Positions 41,366 to 49,300 are shown, numbered from the stretch's first letter. The stretch is 64,000 bases of DNA from Pontiella sulfatireligans (GCF_900890705.1 NZ_CAAHFH010000002.1:2675458-2739457); one strand, 5' to 3'. Notes: generated by a model from the sequence alone, not told the origin. Program-made: numbers and translations.

Positions 41366-42343
41366 ATGCATCCAATCACTAGAAAGCTGTTCCTGTCGAA
41401 CGTTGTCCTGCTCGCGGGGTGTCGCTCCGCCACGGTCGAGGCCAGGTCGTCGTCGCCGACCGGCATTGTATCGCTGTCCTACGTCGCCCGGCTCTATTCC
41501 ATGAGCATGGCCAGCGTCGGCAAAAAAATGATGCTGCAGAACAAATGGAACAAGATCGAAGTCGAAACCAACAGCCGGCGCGCCTGGATTAACGGCATTA
41601 TGGTGTGGCTGCACCATCCGTGCCGCAAATCAGGCAGCGGCTGGGGAATCCGGGAAGTGGACTTCAAGAAGGGGATCGATCCGATCATGCGCTCCTACGC
41701 CTATGTGCCCTCCAAGACGCCGCGCGTCGTGGTGCTCGATCCGGGGCACGGGGGCAAGGACTCCGGCGCCATCGGCGCGCGCAAGGTCTACGAAAAGAAG
41801 GCGGTTCTCTCCATTTCCAGCCGGGTGAAAGCGCATCTTGAAGCCAAGAAAATCACCGTCCGCATGACCCGCACCGGCGACACCTTGCCGTCCCTGCAGC
41901 AGCGGGTCGACTACGCTTCCAGAGCCGGTGCCGACCTGTTCGTCAGCATTCACGCCGACGGCGCGGGCGATTCCAGCGCCCATGGCGTTGAAACCTTTGT
42001 GCCGACAGCGCCTGGATGCGATTCGAGCAACCACTACGGCCAAGCCGGCGACAAGTCCGCCTTTCCGGGCAACCTGTTCGACGCCGCCAATGCCGTGCTG
42101 GGCTTTTCCATCCAAAGTAATCTAATTAAAAAAAGCAAGCGGAGCGACCGCGGACTGCGCCGCGCCCGCTTCTTTGTGATTAAAAACGCGCCGTGCCCCG
42201 CTGCGCTGGTGGAATGCGGCTTTGTCACCAACCCGGCCGAAGAAGCACTGCTCATCAGCGCCGAATACCGCGAAGCCGTCGCACGCGGCATCTCCAACGG
42301 CATTCTCGGCTACATGACCCTCGTCAAACGCGCCCAAAAATAG
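41366..42343 (+). CDS. N-acetylmuramoyl-L-alanine amidase (lipoprotein)
   Basis: A 325-residue amidase_3 enzyme. A lipoprotein-type signal (MHPITRKLFLSNVVLLAGC) precedes a ~100-residue N-terminal domain. The zinc amidase has VVLDPGHGGKDSGAIG (first zinc His), the metal-binding EKKAVL glutamate, DLFVSIHADGAG (second His) and the catalytic Glu in ALVECGFVTNPAE. It cleaves the peptide stem from peptidoglycan glycan strands during division or recycling. It is the last core gene before the decayed island. Confidence 0.9.
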   Translation: MHPITRKLFLSNVVLLAGCRSATVEARSSSPTGIVSLSYVARLYSMSMASVGKKMMLQNKWNKIEVETNSRRAWINGIMVWLHHPCRKSGSGWGIREVDFKKGIDPIMRSYAYVPSKTPRVVVLDPGHGGKDSGAIGARKVYEKKAVLSISSRVKAHLEAKKITVRMTRTGDTLPSLQQRVDYASRAGADLFVSIHADGAGDSSAHGVETFVPTAPGCDSSNHYGQAGDKSAFPGNLFDAANAVLGFSIQSNLIKKSKRSDRGLRRARFFVIKNAPCPAALVECGFVTNPAEEALLISAEYREAVARGISNGILGYMTLVKRAQK

Positions 42344-42352
42344 GTGTGAAGA

Positions 42353-42391
42353 CAGAAAAACATCATTTCATAGGTCTGACCCCTTTTTCTC
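42353..42391 (-). repeat. GGGGTCAGACC-type repeat, left boundary copy
   Basis: Read on the minus strand, this contains GAAAAAGGGGTCAGACCTAT and continues into GAAATGATGTTTTTCTG. A near-identical copy lies in direct orientation at 47831-47866. It truncates the glycosyltransferase fragment to its right and touches the end of the amidase gene to its left. Partial copies occur at 43606-43640 and 45782-45801. Confidence 0.75.
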
Positions 42392-42684
42392 GGCTGCATC
42401 CTGCGGATTTCATGCAGCGTTTCGTTGGTAATCATATCGCAATGACCGGCAATCACCAGATCGGGGCCAAAAGCGGCAACGGTTTCGAGCAGCCGCCGGT
42501 TGGCCTTTTTCTTTCCCAGATCGCGAATGCCCAGCGGCGCCTCGAAAGCCGCCACGTCGCGGTCGCTGAAAACCGACACAAAATGATCGTTCTTAATCAA
42601 GCCGCTGGTCAGCTTCTGGACCCAACTGACCCGCGTTTTTCCGTAGCGGCGCAACTGCTGATATGCCACATGCAGAACTCTCAT
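42392..42684 (-). pseudogene. N-terminal fragment of a glycosyltransferase
   Basis: About 97 codons from an ATG at 42684 with a strong GGAGGAGG ribosome site. The peptide opens MRVLHVAYQQLRRYGKTRVS and contains FVSVFSDRD and FGPDLVIAGHCDMI, the N-terminal Rossmann half of a GT4-like glycosyltransferase. Homology stops at RRMQP, where the reading frame enters the repeat at 42353-42391; no remainder of the gene is present. This is a truncated, surely inactive gene with its start signals preserved. Confidence 0.7.
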
Positions 42685-42903
42685 AAGACCTCCTCCAAAA
42701 CCTGTTTCAAAATTACGGCAGGCACCGCGTTTCCCCGCTAAACCAACCGCAAAACGCCATTTATGTGGTTTCGCCTCGGGGAAGTCAACCGCAAGGGCAG
42801 GTTTAGGTACTTTCCTTACAACTCCTTGCCATTCTGCGTTCCTTAACGGATGACCCTTTACCTGTTCAGCACCAAAAGTCAAATCCTCTTCCGATGCCGC
42901 TTT

Positions 42904-42994
42904 TGCAAAATGGTTATGAGCAAAATGGTTATGAGCAAAATGATTTAAAACAAACATCCCGCACAAAAATCATTTTGCTCCAAATCATTTTGCA
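42904..42994. mobile_element. Miniature inverted-repeat element, copy E
   Basis: Three left units (TGCAAAATGGTT 42904-42915; AGCAAAATGGTT 42919-42930; AGCAAAATGATT 42934-42945) face two inverted right units (AATCATTTTGCT 42968-42979; AATCATTTTGCA 42983-42994), all with 3-nt spacers and a 22-nt core. The unit sequence is a variant (N-G-CAAAATGRTT) of that in copies A-D, but period, orientation and layout agree. The extra third unit suggests unit gain by slippage or recombination. Confidence 0.65.
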
Positions 42995-43078
42995 CCAATA
43001 AATCTGCTGCGCAGCCTCATTGGGTACTTTCCCATTCTGCGTTCCTTGGCGCGTGACCATCTTGCGTATACAATCGAT

Positions 43079-43440
43079 GACAGGATCATTAAATGACAAG
43101 ATTATTAGAAGTGTCCGCATGAAGTTCTTCGTATTATTTACTGGGGAAACTCGGGAAGGCTTTTTCTAAAAAAAATAAATATCGCGGCCAATCCAGTACA
43201 ACAAATTTCCGTACATAGGGCGGGTGAAATGGCAGTGAATAGAGGAAACACGGAGTGGGGCTGGCGCGAAGCGACGGCAGCGAAGCGGCAACCAACAAAT
43301 ATTCCGGTCGTTTGGATTAGTTGCTTTTCCTCCATTCGTTGCTGATTAATTTCCGATGTGCATGGCTGAGGCATCCGACATCACCAGTCTCACCCTAAAA
43401 ATCTACATAGAACCCCGCATGAACGGAATCATCCTGTCCT
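43079..43440. mobile_element. Possible decayed inverted-repeat element, copy F
   Basis: GACAGGATCATT (43079-43090) and GACAAGATTATT (43095-43106), 4 nt apart, match the paired left-end units. A single inverted unit, AATCATCCTGTC, lies at 43429-43440. The 320-bp interior has no GxxExxY coding sequence. If the two ends belong together, this is an eroded element; the right end lacks its second unit, so the pairing is uncertain. Confidence 0.45.
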
Positions 43441-43759
43441 ATCTCCCTGCTGCACCCACCACTTTGGGGTCATTTAATTTGAGGCCGCTCGCCGCGCAAA
43501 CGTCGCAGCTCGACAAGCGCCTCGAAAGCCAAGCGGCGCAGGGCCGGATTCCGATCCGGCGACTCCGTGCCCACTGCGCGCCAGGGTCTGACCCGGGGAC
43601 AGCGGAGGGGTCAGTCCTATGATTTAATGTTTTCTTCCGTTTCAGCCGAATCGATCAACCTAAAAACATTATTTCATAGCACCCCTTTGCCGGGGAATAA
43701 ACGTTGCCTTCAAATCCGGGCGTCGTGTCGTTTCGGCTCCAAGCTCTTCGCTATTTACT

Positions 43760-43963
43760 TCATTTATTAGTGTCTGAACTGATTTTTTCTGCTTGTTGGA
43801 TTTTATCTTTCATATGAATTGACCCATAAAGCCCGAACCCAAGAATGATCAATAATCCCGATAGGAACATAATTTTTTCTGATTTTGTTTTTGCTCTGAT
43901 GATTCCGAAAATAAAAGCGACAACGATCACTATTGCTCCAAGGATTGGAAGTATTGTTGTCAT
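43760..43963 (-). CDS. Small two-helix membrane protein (hypothetical)
   Basis: A 67-residue frame, with one long hydrophobic helix (ILPILGAIVIVVAFIFGII), a short basic loop (RAKTKSEK) and a second helix (IMFLSGLLIILGFGLYGSI), ending in a charged tail. Composition and topology look like a real small membrane protein. However, the ribosome site is weak and the region is decayed, so it may be a relic. No family recognised. Confidence 0.4.
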   Translation of the reverse strand: MTTILPILGAIVIVVAFIFGIIRAKTKSEKIMFLSGLLIILGFGLYGSIHMKDKIQQAEKISSDTNK

Positions 43964-43972
43964 AGCCTGGGG

Positions 43973-44170
43973 TCAGGCCTTGAATATTAACATTTTCTGT
44001 TTCAACGTCCATAACTCACCCTTGGTTGCGCTCTCCATTAATTTAATATTTCTCGAAACACTGCTCGGATGCCCCATCATTAACAAATCTGATATCCAAC
44101 TATTTTTAACGCATGTATTTCGGCGGATTAACCAAGCAATTGCCATTTTGTTTTTGGCCCCTTTTGAATG
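43973..44170 (-). pseudogene. C-terminal remnant of a REP-associated (Y1-type) transposase
   Basis: About 60 codons read on the minus strand: KMAIAWLIRRNTCV, then WISDLLMMGHPSSVSRNIKL, then a charged tail ending KQKMLIFKA and a TGA within GGCCTGACCCC. The W-x-x-x-x-L-x-M-G-H-x-S-x-V-S-R pattern is the helix-turn-helix tail seen in Y1 transposases of PVC bacteria. The HUH catalytic domain is missing. The remnant is bounded by a perfect 17-bp inverted repeat (43978-43994 and 44167-44183). Confidence 0.6.
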
Positions 44171-44191
44171 TTAATATTCAAGGACTGGCAC

Positions 44192-45782
44192 GAATGGCAC
44201 TTCCTTAAGGGCTCCTATCACACACATAAAACCGCAGTTTTAGGGTAAAAACCAATGCTATTATCTTGATATATATCACGAAGAATGCAAGTATCTTGCA
44301 TGAATAATACAACACCATTCCTGCCTGGACTTCATCTTCAATCGCTCCGTAAAAAACCGCGCTCTACGGCACAAATAATGGCCGATGAAATGATGCATAA
44401 AAAAGACAAATCACTGCTGGGTCTAAAAGCTTGTTTCGGACGTTTCATTCCCGAATGTTTTTTGAAAAACAATGTGAAGGGACATCATAGTCGTCACCGT
44501 ATTTTCAGCAAGGAAACCACTTTCTGGGCGTTCTTTTCTCAGATTATTGATGCCGATGGGGGCTGTGCTGAAGTCGTTAAAAAACTGAAAACATATCTCG
44601 CTTTCAATAGTGATCAGTCGCTGTCCGTTTCCACGGGTTCTTACTGCAAGGCGCGAAAAAAACTAGAGGAGACGGATTTGGTCGAAATCCTCAAACACAC
44701 CTCAGAGTCGTTTCATGTTAACCTCGACGATCAGCCTCTCGCGGGCCGGCGCGTTATTGTTGTTGATGGAACGGGGTTGAGTATGCCTGACACCTCTGAA
44801 AATCAAGACGAATGGCCTCAAATTTCCTCTCAAAAAAAAGGGTGCGGTTTCCCGACAATGCGCCTGCTCGGCTGTTTCGATCTCGCGACGGGCGCAATTC
44901 TAAGCTATGCAGTCGGAAATAAAAAAAACCATGAACTCCCCTTGCTTCGCCAGCAGGAAGGCACTTTCAAGGAAGGGGATATTTTCCTGGGGGACAAAGG
45001 GTTCTGTAGTTTTTATGATGTTGATCGGCTCCGAGAAAAGGGCGTTGACAGTATCATTCCATTAGCGCGTCGAATACCGAAAACGGAACAGACCTGCATC
45101 AAAAAGTTGGCGAACAATGATCTCCTGATTCGCTGGGAAAGGCCCGCTTGGTATAAAAAGGCACCCCTCCCGAAAGACGAGTGGAACCAGTTGCCCGAAG
45201 AGCTTCTATTGCGTCAAATCAAAGTCGATGTTGAGCAGCCTGGATTCCGAGTGAAAAGCTTTTACATCATCACTACGCTACTCGATCCGCTTATCTATTC
45301 AGCAAAGAGTATCGCCGACCTCTACTATCGCAGATGGAGCGTTGAACTCTTTTTTCGCGACCTAAAAACAACCACGAAAATGGATATATTGCGTTGCAAA
45401 TCCCCCGCGATGATTCGGAAGGAACTGCTCATGTATTTCATCGCCTACAATGCCATTCGTCATTTGATCTATGAGACCGCGCACGCTCATGAAAAAGACC
45501 CCATGCGGCTGAGTTATAAAGGCGCACTACAAGCACTCCGGCAGGCGGAAGTATACTTTAATCGAGCCGCGCTTTGCCCATCCGAAATCCTTCGGATACG
45601 GGAAAACCTGCTCGATTCGATCCGCACCAATATAATTCCCTTTCGGCCCGGAAGGAGTGAGCCGCGATGCCTTAAAAGAAGACTCAAACCCTATCAACTT
45701 TTAACACTGCATCGTCATGAAATGATCGAGATAAAGCATCGGAGTAAATATAATGCCAAAGCAGCTTAAGGAAGTGGCATTC
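44192..45782 (+). mobile_element. IS4-type insertion sequence
   Basis: A 1.59-kb element bounded by 18-bp inverted repeats that match at 17 positions (left from 44192, GAATGGCACTTCCTTAAG; right ending 45782, reading GAATGCCACTTCCTTAAG on the minus strand). One transposase gene fills the interior and its stop lies inside the right repeat. The right flank is a GGGGTCAGACC-type repeat, so the element probably landed in or next to it. No clear target duplication visible. Confidence 0.8.
44285..45769 (+). CDS. IS4-family DDE transposase
   Basis: A 494-residue transposase with the DDE triad: VVDGTGLSMPDT (first Asp), IFLGDKGFCSFYD (second Asp), and the IS4 Y-(2)-R-(3)-E-(6)-K signature in YYRRWSVELFFRDLKTTTKMD (Glu). 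It appears full length and intact. The start is uncertain: ATG at 44285 or at 44300; a perfect 7-bp-arm hairpin (ATGCAAG-TAT-CTTGCAT, 44285-44301) covers both codons and may limit translation. Codon use is less GC-rich than in the neighbouring core genes. Confidence 0.9.
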   Translation: MQVSCMNNTTPFLPGLHLQSLRKKPRSTAQIMADEMMHKKDKSLLGLKACFGRFIPECFLKNNVKGHHSRHRIFSKETTFWAFFSQIIDADGGCAEVVKKLKTYLAFNSDQSLSVSTGSYCKARKKLEETDLVEILKHTSESFHVNLDDQPLAGRRVIVVDGTGLSMPDTSENQDEWPQISSQKKGCGFPTMRLLGCFDLATGAILSYAVGNKKNHELPLLRQQEGTFKEGDIFLGDKGFCSFYDVDRLREKGVDSIIPLARRIPKTEQTCIKKLANNDLLIRWERPAWYKKAPLPKDEWNQLPEELLLRQIKVDVEQPGFRVKSFYIITTLLDPLIYSAKSIADLYYRRWSVELFFRDLKTTTKMDILRCKSPAMIRKELLMYFIAYNAIRHLIYETAHAHEKDPMRLSYKGALQALRQAEVYFNRAALCPSEILRIRENLLDSIRTNIIPFRPGRSEPRCLKRRLKPYQLLTLHRHEMIEIKHRSKYNAKAA

Positions 45783-45843
45783 AGGTCTGACCCCTTTTTG
45801 ACCCCTTTTGCGTTTTCGCGGTAGGGTCTGGCTGGTTGGAAAA

Positions 45844-46158
45844 TTATTTATCCCTATTCCTTCGGTCTAATAGAAATCGTTGGAGTAATCTCTCAGAACG
45901 CATGACATGTAAAATGTATGCAGTATCATTTTCGACACGATAGAATATACGACATGGAGGAACGATAATTTCTCGATAGGTTGTGCGAGGAAGTTCTGCT
46001 GGGCGCTTCCCTGAGTTTGGATAGATTGTTAAACGCTCAACTCTATCAAATACTTTATGGACATAGTTACCCGCCGCGAGTGGATCATCGAGTGCGATAT
46101 ATTCCGCAACTTCATCTAAATCCAGAAGAGCTGGTTCTGTCCAAATTAGCTCAGCCAT
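45844..46158 (-). CDS. RelE/ParE-family toxin
   Basis: A 104-residue RelE/ParE-type protein: IWTEPALLDLDEVAEYIA, the basic core NSGKRPAELPRTTYREIIVP, and CRIFYRVENDTAYILHVMRSER. The family includes ribosome-dependent mRNA interferases (RelE) and gyrase poisons (ParE), and the sequence does not settle which. It overlaps the upstream Phd-type antitoxin gene by 13 nt, the usual order. Both genes appear intact within the decayed island. Confidence 0.88.
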   Translation of the reverse strand: MAELIWTEPALLDLDEVAEYIALDDPLAAGNYVHKVFDRVERLTIYPNSGKRPAELPRTTYREIIVPPCRIFYRVENDTAYILHVMRSERLLQRFLLDRRNRDK

Positions 46159-46403
46159 TTCTTCATCTTTCCTTTGGCTTCACTCTGAGTATAGGTTCTG
46201 TTTTCTAAAATTGCCCGTTCACCTCTGGAGATTCCTTCCAAAACACTCATCCGACTCTGCATGAACTCATAAGAATCAACATCAACGAGGTACGCTGATG
46301 GTTTACCATGTTCGGTAATTAAAACGGGTTCTCCCGAGCTATGGAGATCTGAAAGAATCTGGGTGGCTTGTCTTTTTAATGTGGTTACTAATTCTGTTTT
46401 CAT
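46146..46403 (-). CDS. Phd/YefM-family antitoxin
   Basis: An 85-residue antitoxin: the N-terminal DNA-binding part (TTLKRQATQILSDLHSSGEPVLITEHGKPSAYLVDVDSYE) fits Phd/YefM, and a C-terminal helix (EAKGKMKKWLS) would bind the toxin. The promoter (46411-46439) places the transcription start about at the ATG, so the message is probably leaderless. No ribosome site is present. It overlaps the toxin gene. Confidence 0.87.
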   Translation of the reverse strand: MKTELVTTLKRQATQILSDLHSSGEPVLITEHGKPSAYLVDVDSYEFMQSRMSVLEGISRGERAILENRTYTQSEAKGKMKKWLS

Positions 46404-46410
46404 ACTCAGA

Positions 46411-46439
46411 ATGATACTTTAGTGATACTCTGTGCTCAA
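46411..46439 (-). promoter_or_regulatory. Phd/RelE-type toxin-antitoxin promoter
   Basis: On the minus strand, TTGAGC (46439-46434), a 17-bp spacer and TATCAT (46416-46411). Direct repeats of AGTATCA lie across the spacer and -10 and may be the antitoxin binding site. The -10 ends only 7 nt before the ATG at 46403, predicting a leaderless transcript. Confidence 0.6.
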
Positions 46440-47068
46440 TTCTTTTTTATGTATTTCCACGTTTGAGATGAGGCTGAGTGCAAACGACTTCAACTTAATC
46501 GACGGGCGTTGTCACGATAGCCTCAATTGACTGGCTGGGAGTTTTATAGCCGAACTTTGGCATCGTTCATGCTTTATTATACCGTATTCGTTCTTTAATA
46601 ATTTAGCCCAGCCGGTCAGAAACGTAAGACTCTGATTCGTTAACAATACTAAAGGGAGCTTAAAGCACCCACCTTGACACTTAAGGTTTCGGAGATGCAC
46701 TTCCCCGAGTCTGGGCAGTTCTTCTCCGCTTCGAGATAACTCGGAGCGTTTTTTTTCATCTCCATCCACATTCGCCATGACCGTTCGGGAAAGCGTGCCG
46801 AAGGCGCGATTTCACCGATACGTGTCGATGGTCTTGTCGGCCATGGTTACTCTCATCTGATGTATTGGGTTCTGTAACCGATCTTGCCATTTTTGTATTC
46901 GTAGATTCTGTATCTGGCTTGGCGTCCCCAATTGCCCGCAATGGACGAGCTCACGTAAAGTGCCAAGCCAGTGGTGCTCATCTCGATGGAAATGCCCGGC
47001 TAGCCGAACGAGGAAAGGACGCGGAGGAAAGTTAGAGGTAGCCAGATGAATCCCTTCATGATAGCGGA
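46440..47068. other. Gene-free stretch, decayed sequence
   Basis: Open frames of 60-90 codons exist on the minus strand (46512-46778; 46812-47072) but have no recognisable family, no signal and no ribosome sites. A short minus-strand phrase near 46500-46570, PKFGYKTPSQSIEAIV, has the flavour of an integrase C-terminus but is too short to call. Probably debris. Confidence 0.4.
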
Positions 47069-47260
47069 TCATTTCAAAAACTTCTCGGCATACTCCCGCG
47101 AAAGCCGCTGACCTTCTTCAATTTGGGCGGGGGTCATTATTTTAAGGAGACTCGAACATTTTTCTAATGCTCCTTTTTCCTCTTGCGCCGCCAGTTTATA
47201 CCACGCATATGACTGCGGATAATCCTGAGGGACACCTTCGCCATATTCATAACAAAACCC
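47069..47260 (-). pseudogene. C-terminal fragment of a Sel1-repeat protein
   Basis: About 63 codons: a Sel1 repeat (YEYGEGVPQDYPQSYAWYKL, then AAQEEKGALEK) followed by the typical C-terminal helix of such proteins (MTPAQIEEGQRLSREYAEKF). No start codon; the 5' end is cut by a GGTCCGGGGTCAGGTCC repeat near 47265-47290. Sel1 proteins are solenoid interaction proteins. This copy is a truncated relic. Confidence 0.7.
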
Positions 47261-47299
47261 TAGAGGTCCGGGGTCAGGTCCGGGGTCAGTCCGAAAGCG

Positions 47300-47828
47300 C
47301 CGATTAAAATCGGCGGAGAGTAGAGAATGAAAGAGTCTTACAATGAAGGATTAGCGAGCCACATTGGCCCCGAGTCATGTCTCGACAACCCGCGAGGGTG
47401 TGGGAAAGCGTTGACAGGGGAAAGCACAGGCGGGCTATTGAGCTCCGAAATCACCTGTTATCAGAGGCAGACCTCGTGGACTGTACGGGAATGCAACATG
47501 GTCGGCCGCGTAAATCGCGAGCGGTCTACTGCTCTGGCGGAGTCATGGAACCTGGCATGTGCGGACACTCTCCGCGCGGGAATCGGGAGATCTCGGGAAG
47601 GAGTCTCGGTCAATGAATGAACCGTTGAATCGAGACATCGCAGCAAAGGTCAATCGCCGAATACCTGCGATGGATTCCCCCGAGAAGTCGGATGGCGACA
47701 TAGTACCTGAGAAGCTTGCGAACAAGGAGGCTATGGGCTCTGCGGAGCAGGTGGAGGGAAGGGAGCCAACCAAGAGGAACCTTGAACAAATCATCGCAAG
47801 CCGGACGCTGAGCCGGGGGTTTGCGTCA
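47300..47828 (+). mobile_element. Truncated group II intron (RNA 5' part and start of its reverse transcriptase)
   Basis: The phrases GGCCCCGAGTCATG, GCGTTGACAGGGG, CGGGAGATCTCGGGAAGGAG and GAGAAGTCGGATGGCGACAT are characteristic of the 5' ribozyme domains and the reverse-transcriptase start of a common bacterial group II intron type. The coding part (47613 onward) stops after about 70 codons at the repeat beginning 47829; the reverse transcriptase, maturase and domains V-VI are missing. I recognise it from pattern memory, so an RNA-family search should confirm it. Confidence 0.6.
47613..47828 (+). pseudogene. N-terminal fragment of group II intron-encoded protein
   Basis: About 70 codons starting MNEPLNRDIAAKVNRR. 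It contains GSAEQVEGREPTKRNLEQ and ASRTLSRGFAS, the N-terminal lead-in typical of intron reverse transcriptases of this type. The reverse-transcriptase motifs themselves are absent because the frame runs into the GGGGTCAGACC-type repeat. The start is 'aATGaATGa', behind GGAAGGAG at a slightly long distance. Confidence 0.55.
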
Positions 47829-47830
47829 CA

Positions 47831-47866
47831 GAAAAAGGGGTCAGACCTATGAAATGATGTTTTCTG
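47831..47866 (+). repeat. GGGGTCAGACC-type repeat, right boundary copy
   Basis: GAAAAAGGGGTCAGACCTAT followed by GAAATGATGTTTTCTG. This is the inverted partner of the copy at 42353-42391, one base shorter in a T run. Together they bracket a 5.5-kb stretch containing all the transposon, intron and fragment genes of this region. Confidence 0.75.
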
Positions 47867-48850
47867 CATTTCCTCTACTCCCTTTATCCGAGGGGCGGAC
47901 CACTTTTTTCATTATCCGCCCACACAACTGCACGTCCCATACGCACAGCAAAAATATCCGTACATCTTATATGGTATTAGGTCTAAGTAAAGGAAAGGGA
48001 TTGGGAGAGTTGGGGGTTTGATGTTGAATCGTTCTCTTTGCTCACTATTTGTTGGCACAAATTATCGGTCGCTTTGCTCGCGGGGGGTTGGGAGTTGAAT
48101 ACGCGCGATTTGTCCGCCGCCCGCCACGTCGGGGACGTGGCCTACACATTGATTGGAAACTTTGCGATTCCCTGCGATCTTGTGGCTAATTCCCCTCCGA
48201 AAGACCAACGCTTGAACCACTCTTATGTTGCGCGTAACATAAGAATGATTCACCGCGGCGGGTGGTAAGAAATGCCGTTCAGGCTATGCGGCGGGTTCGG
48301 CGAACCAGACCTACCCAATGAACCGCCCGTCCCATCGGGGACATGGCCTACATCATGGAGTCTTCAGGCGACTCTGTGGAATAGTCGCCTGAAGGCGGGA
48401 CTACATACAAAATGTCTTCGTGCCTTTTGAGCCTCTTGGCGGCCAATAAATCCGTGTTCATCCGCGGTTCTCCCCTTGCGCACGAGCGGCGCGCTCGGCG
48501 ATCGCGCCCTACCAAAGAACCATCCTGTTCATCCCGTCTAATAAAAAAGTACGGCCAGCAAACGAGCCATTCCTCCGAGACCGCTTTCCACCCTTCGGGC
48601 GGTGAAGCGGTCTCTACTCCCTGTGAGTGCTGGTTCGTGTGTAGAGAACGTTTACCCGCGATCCGGAACCTGCCGACCGTTTTTCCATTTCTGGCGGCGA
48701 TGGCAGGGGTGGTTGCTGGCCTGGCCGGCATCAATGTGTCCAACTCGCAGCCTCGATCGTGGCCTGCTAGATTCAGACCGGCATGATTGGTTCCATCGTC
48801 GTCGTGCTGACGTTCCTTTACCTCAAAGTGTAACACTCTGGTTTGGAAAA
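47867..48850. other. Gene-free stretch with several repeats
   Basis: No supported gene. Contents: two copies of a GGGGACRTGGCCTACA phrase (near 48132 and 48338); an inverted repeat with 17-bp arms around GCGCGT (48213-48252; inner arms CTTATGTT/AACATAAG); a CCGCCTTCAGGCG-type REP (48362-48404); a CTTCGTGCCTTTTGAG phrase (48417-48432) like the repeats at 57316-57400; and an ACCCTTCGGGCGGTGAAGCG segment near 48590. Confidence 0.5.
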
Positions 48851-48855
48851 ACGTG

Positions 48856-48890
48856 TTGACAAACCTAAACATTTGGTTATTTTGCCAAAT
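48856..48890 (+). promoter_or_regulatory. ArsR-type promoter and operator
   Basis: TTGACA (48856-48861), a 16-bp spacer and TATTTT (48878-48883). The inverted repeat ATTTGG (48871-48876) / CCAAAT (48885-48890) overlaps the -10, the usual position for ArsR/SmtB repression. AAGGAG of the repressor gene lies just downstream. Confidence 0.65.
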
Positions 48891-48911
48891 ATAGTTTCAA
48901 GGAGTCCTACG

Positions 48912-49232
48912 ATGACGGAGAAGGAAAAAACCATGTATACGGCGAAAGCCCAGGTGCTCAAGGCGCTGGCGCATCCGACCCGGCTTTGGATGGCGGAAGA
49001 GCTGGAGGGCGGCGAAAAGTGCGTGTGCGAATTTGTCGATGAAATCGATGCCGACTTTTCGACGATCTCTAAACATCTCTCCGTGCTGAAGCAGGCGGGG
49101 ATCGTCGCGGACGACAAGCGCGGCAAGCAGGTCTTCTACTCGCTGAAGGTTCCCTGCGTGCTCAACTTTATGCATTGCGTCGAAGCGGTGATCGAGAACA
49201 ACGCCAAGTTGCAGGCGGAGCTGGTGAACTAA
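48912..49232 (+). CDS. arsR: ArsR/SmtB-family metalloregulator (first)
   Basis: A 106-residue winged-helix repressor. Cys37 and Cys39 in GEKCVCEFVDE are the classic ArsR metalloid-binding cysteines, and the recognition helix is FSTISKHLSVLKQAGIVADD. Further cysteines lie near the C-terminus (VPCVLNFMHC). I use the ATG at 48912, behind AAGGAG, not the longer frame from 48843 that starts upstream of the operator. It probably senses As(III)/Sb(III) and controls the ten-gene cluster that follows. Confidence 0.9.
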   Translation: MTEKEKTMYTAKAQVLKALAHPTRLWMAEELEGGEKCVCEFVDEIDADFSTISKHLSVLKQAGIVADDKRGKQVFYSLKVPCVLNFMHCVEAVIENNAKLQAELVN

Positions 49233-49300
49233 AAAATTTTGAACAATGATTGGTGAAAAGGTCAAATGACCAATATCGGCGGAATCGCCGGAGGTAATAC

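Larger units (their letters stand above)
42685..43759. other. Gene-poor, repeat-rich stretch
   Basis: No convincing gene. It holds the miniature elements at 42904 and 43079, a direct repeat of about 45 nt around the phrase CATTCTGCGTTCCTT (near 42830 and 43032), a GGGCCGGATTCC palindrome at 43541-43560, and a degraded GGGGTCAG-type repeat near 43606-43640 followed by a partly inverted echo near 43664-43680. Short open frames here have no ribosome sites or recognisable similarity. Confidence 0.5.

Noticed and set aside
42904..42945. Three tandem 15-nt repeats as a mini CRISPR
   Set aside because: Units are 12 nt with identical 3-nt spacers, and inverted copies follow; this is an element end, not an array.
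43356..43622. 88-codon frame and other short frames in the gene-poor region
   Set aside because: No ribosome site, no signal, no family, and the 3' part is made of repeat sequence.
46498..46570. PKFGYKTPSQSIEAIV as an integrase C-terminus
   Set aside because: About 22 codons with an upstream stop; the phrase is suggestive but too short to support a pseudogene call.
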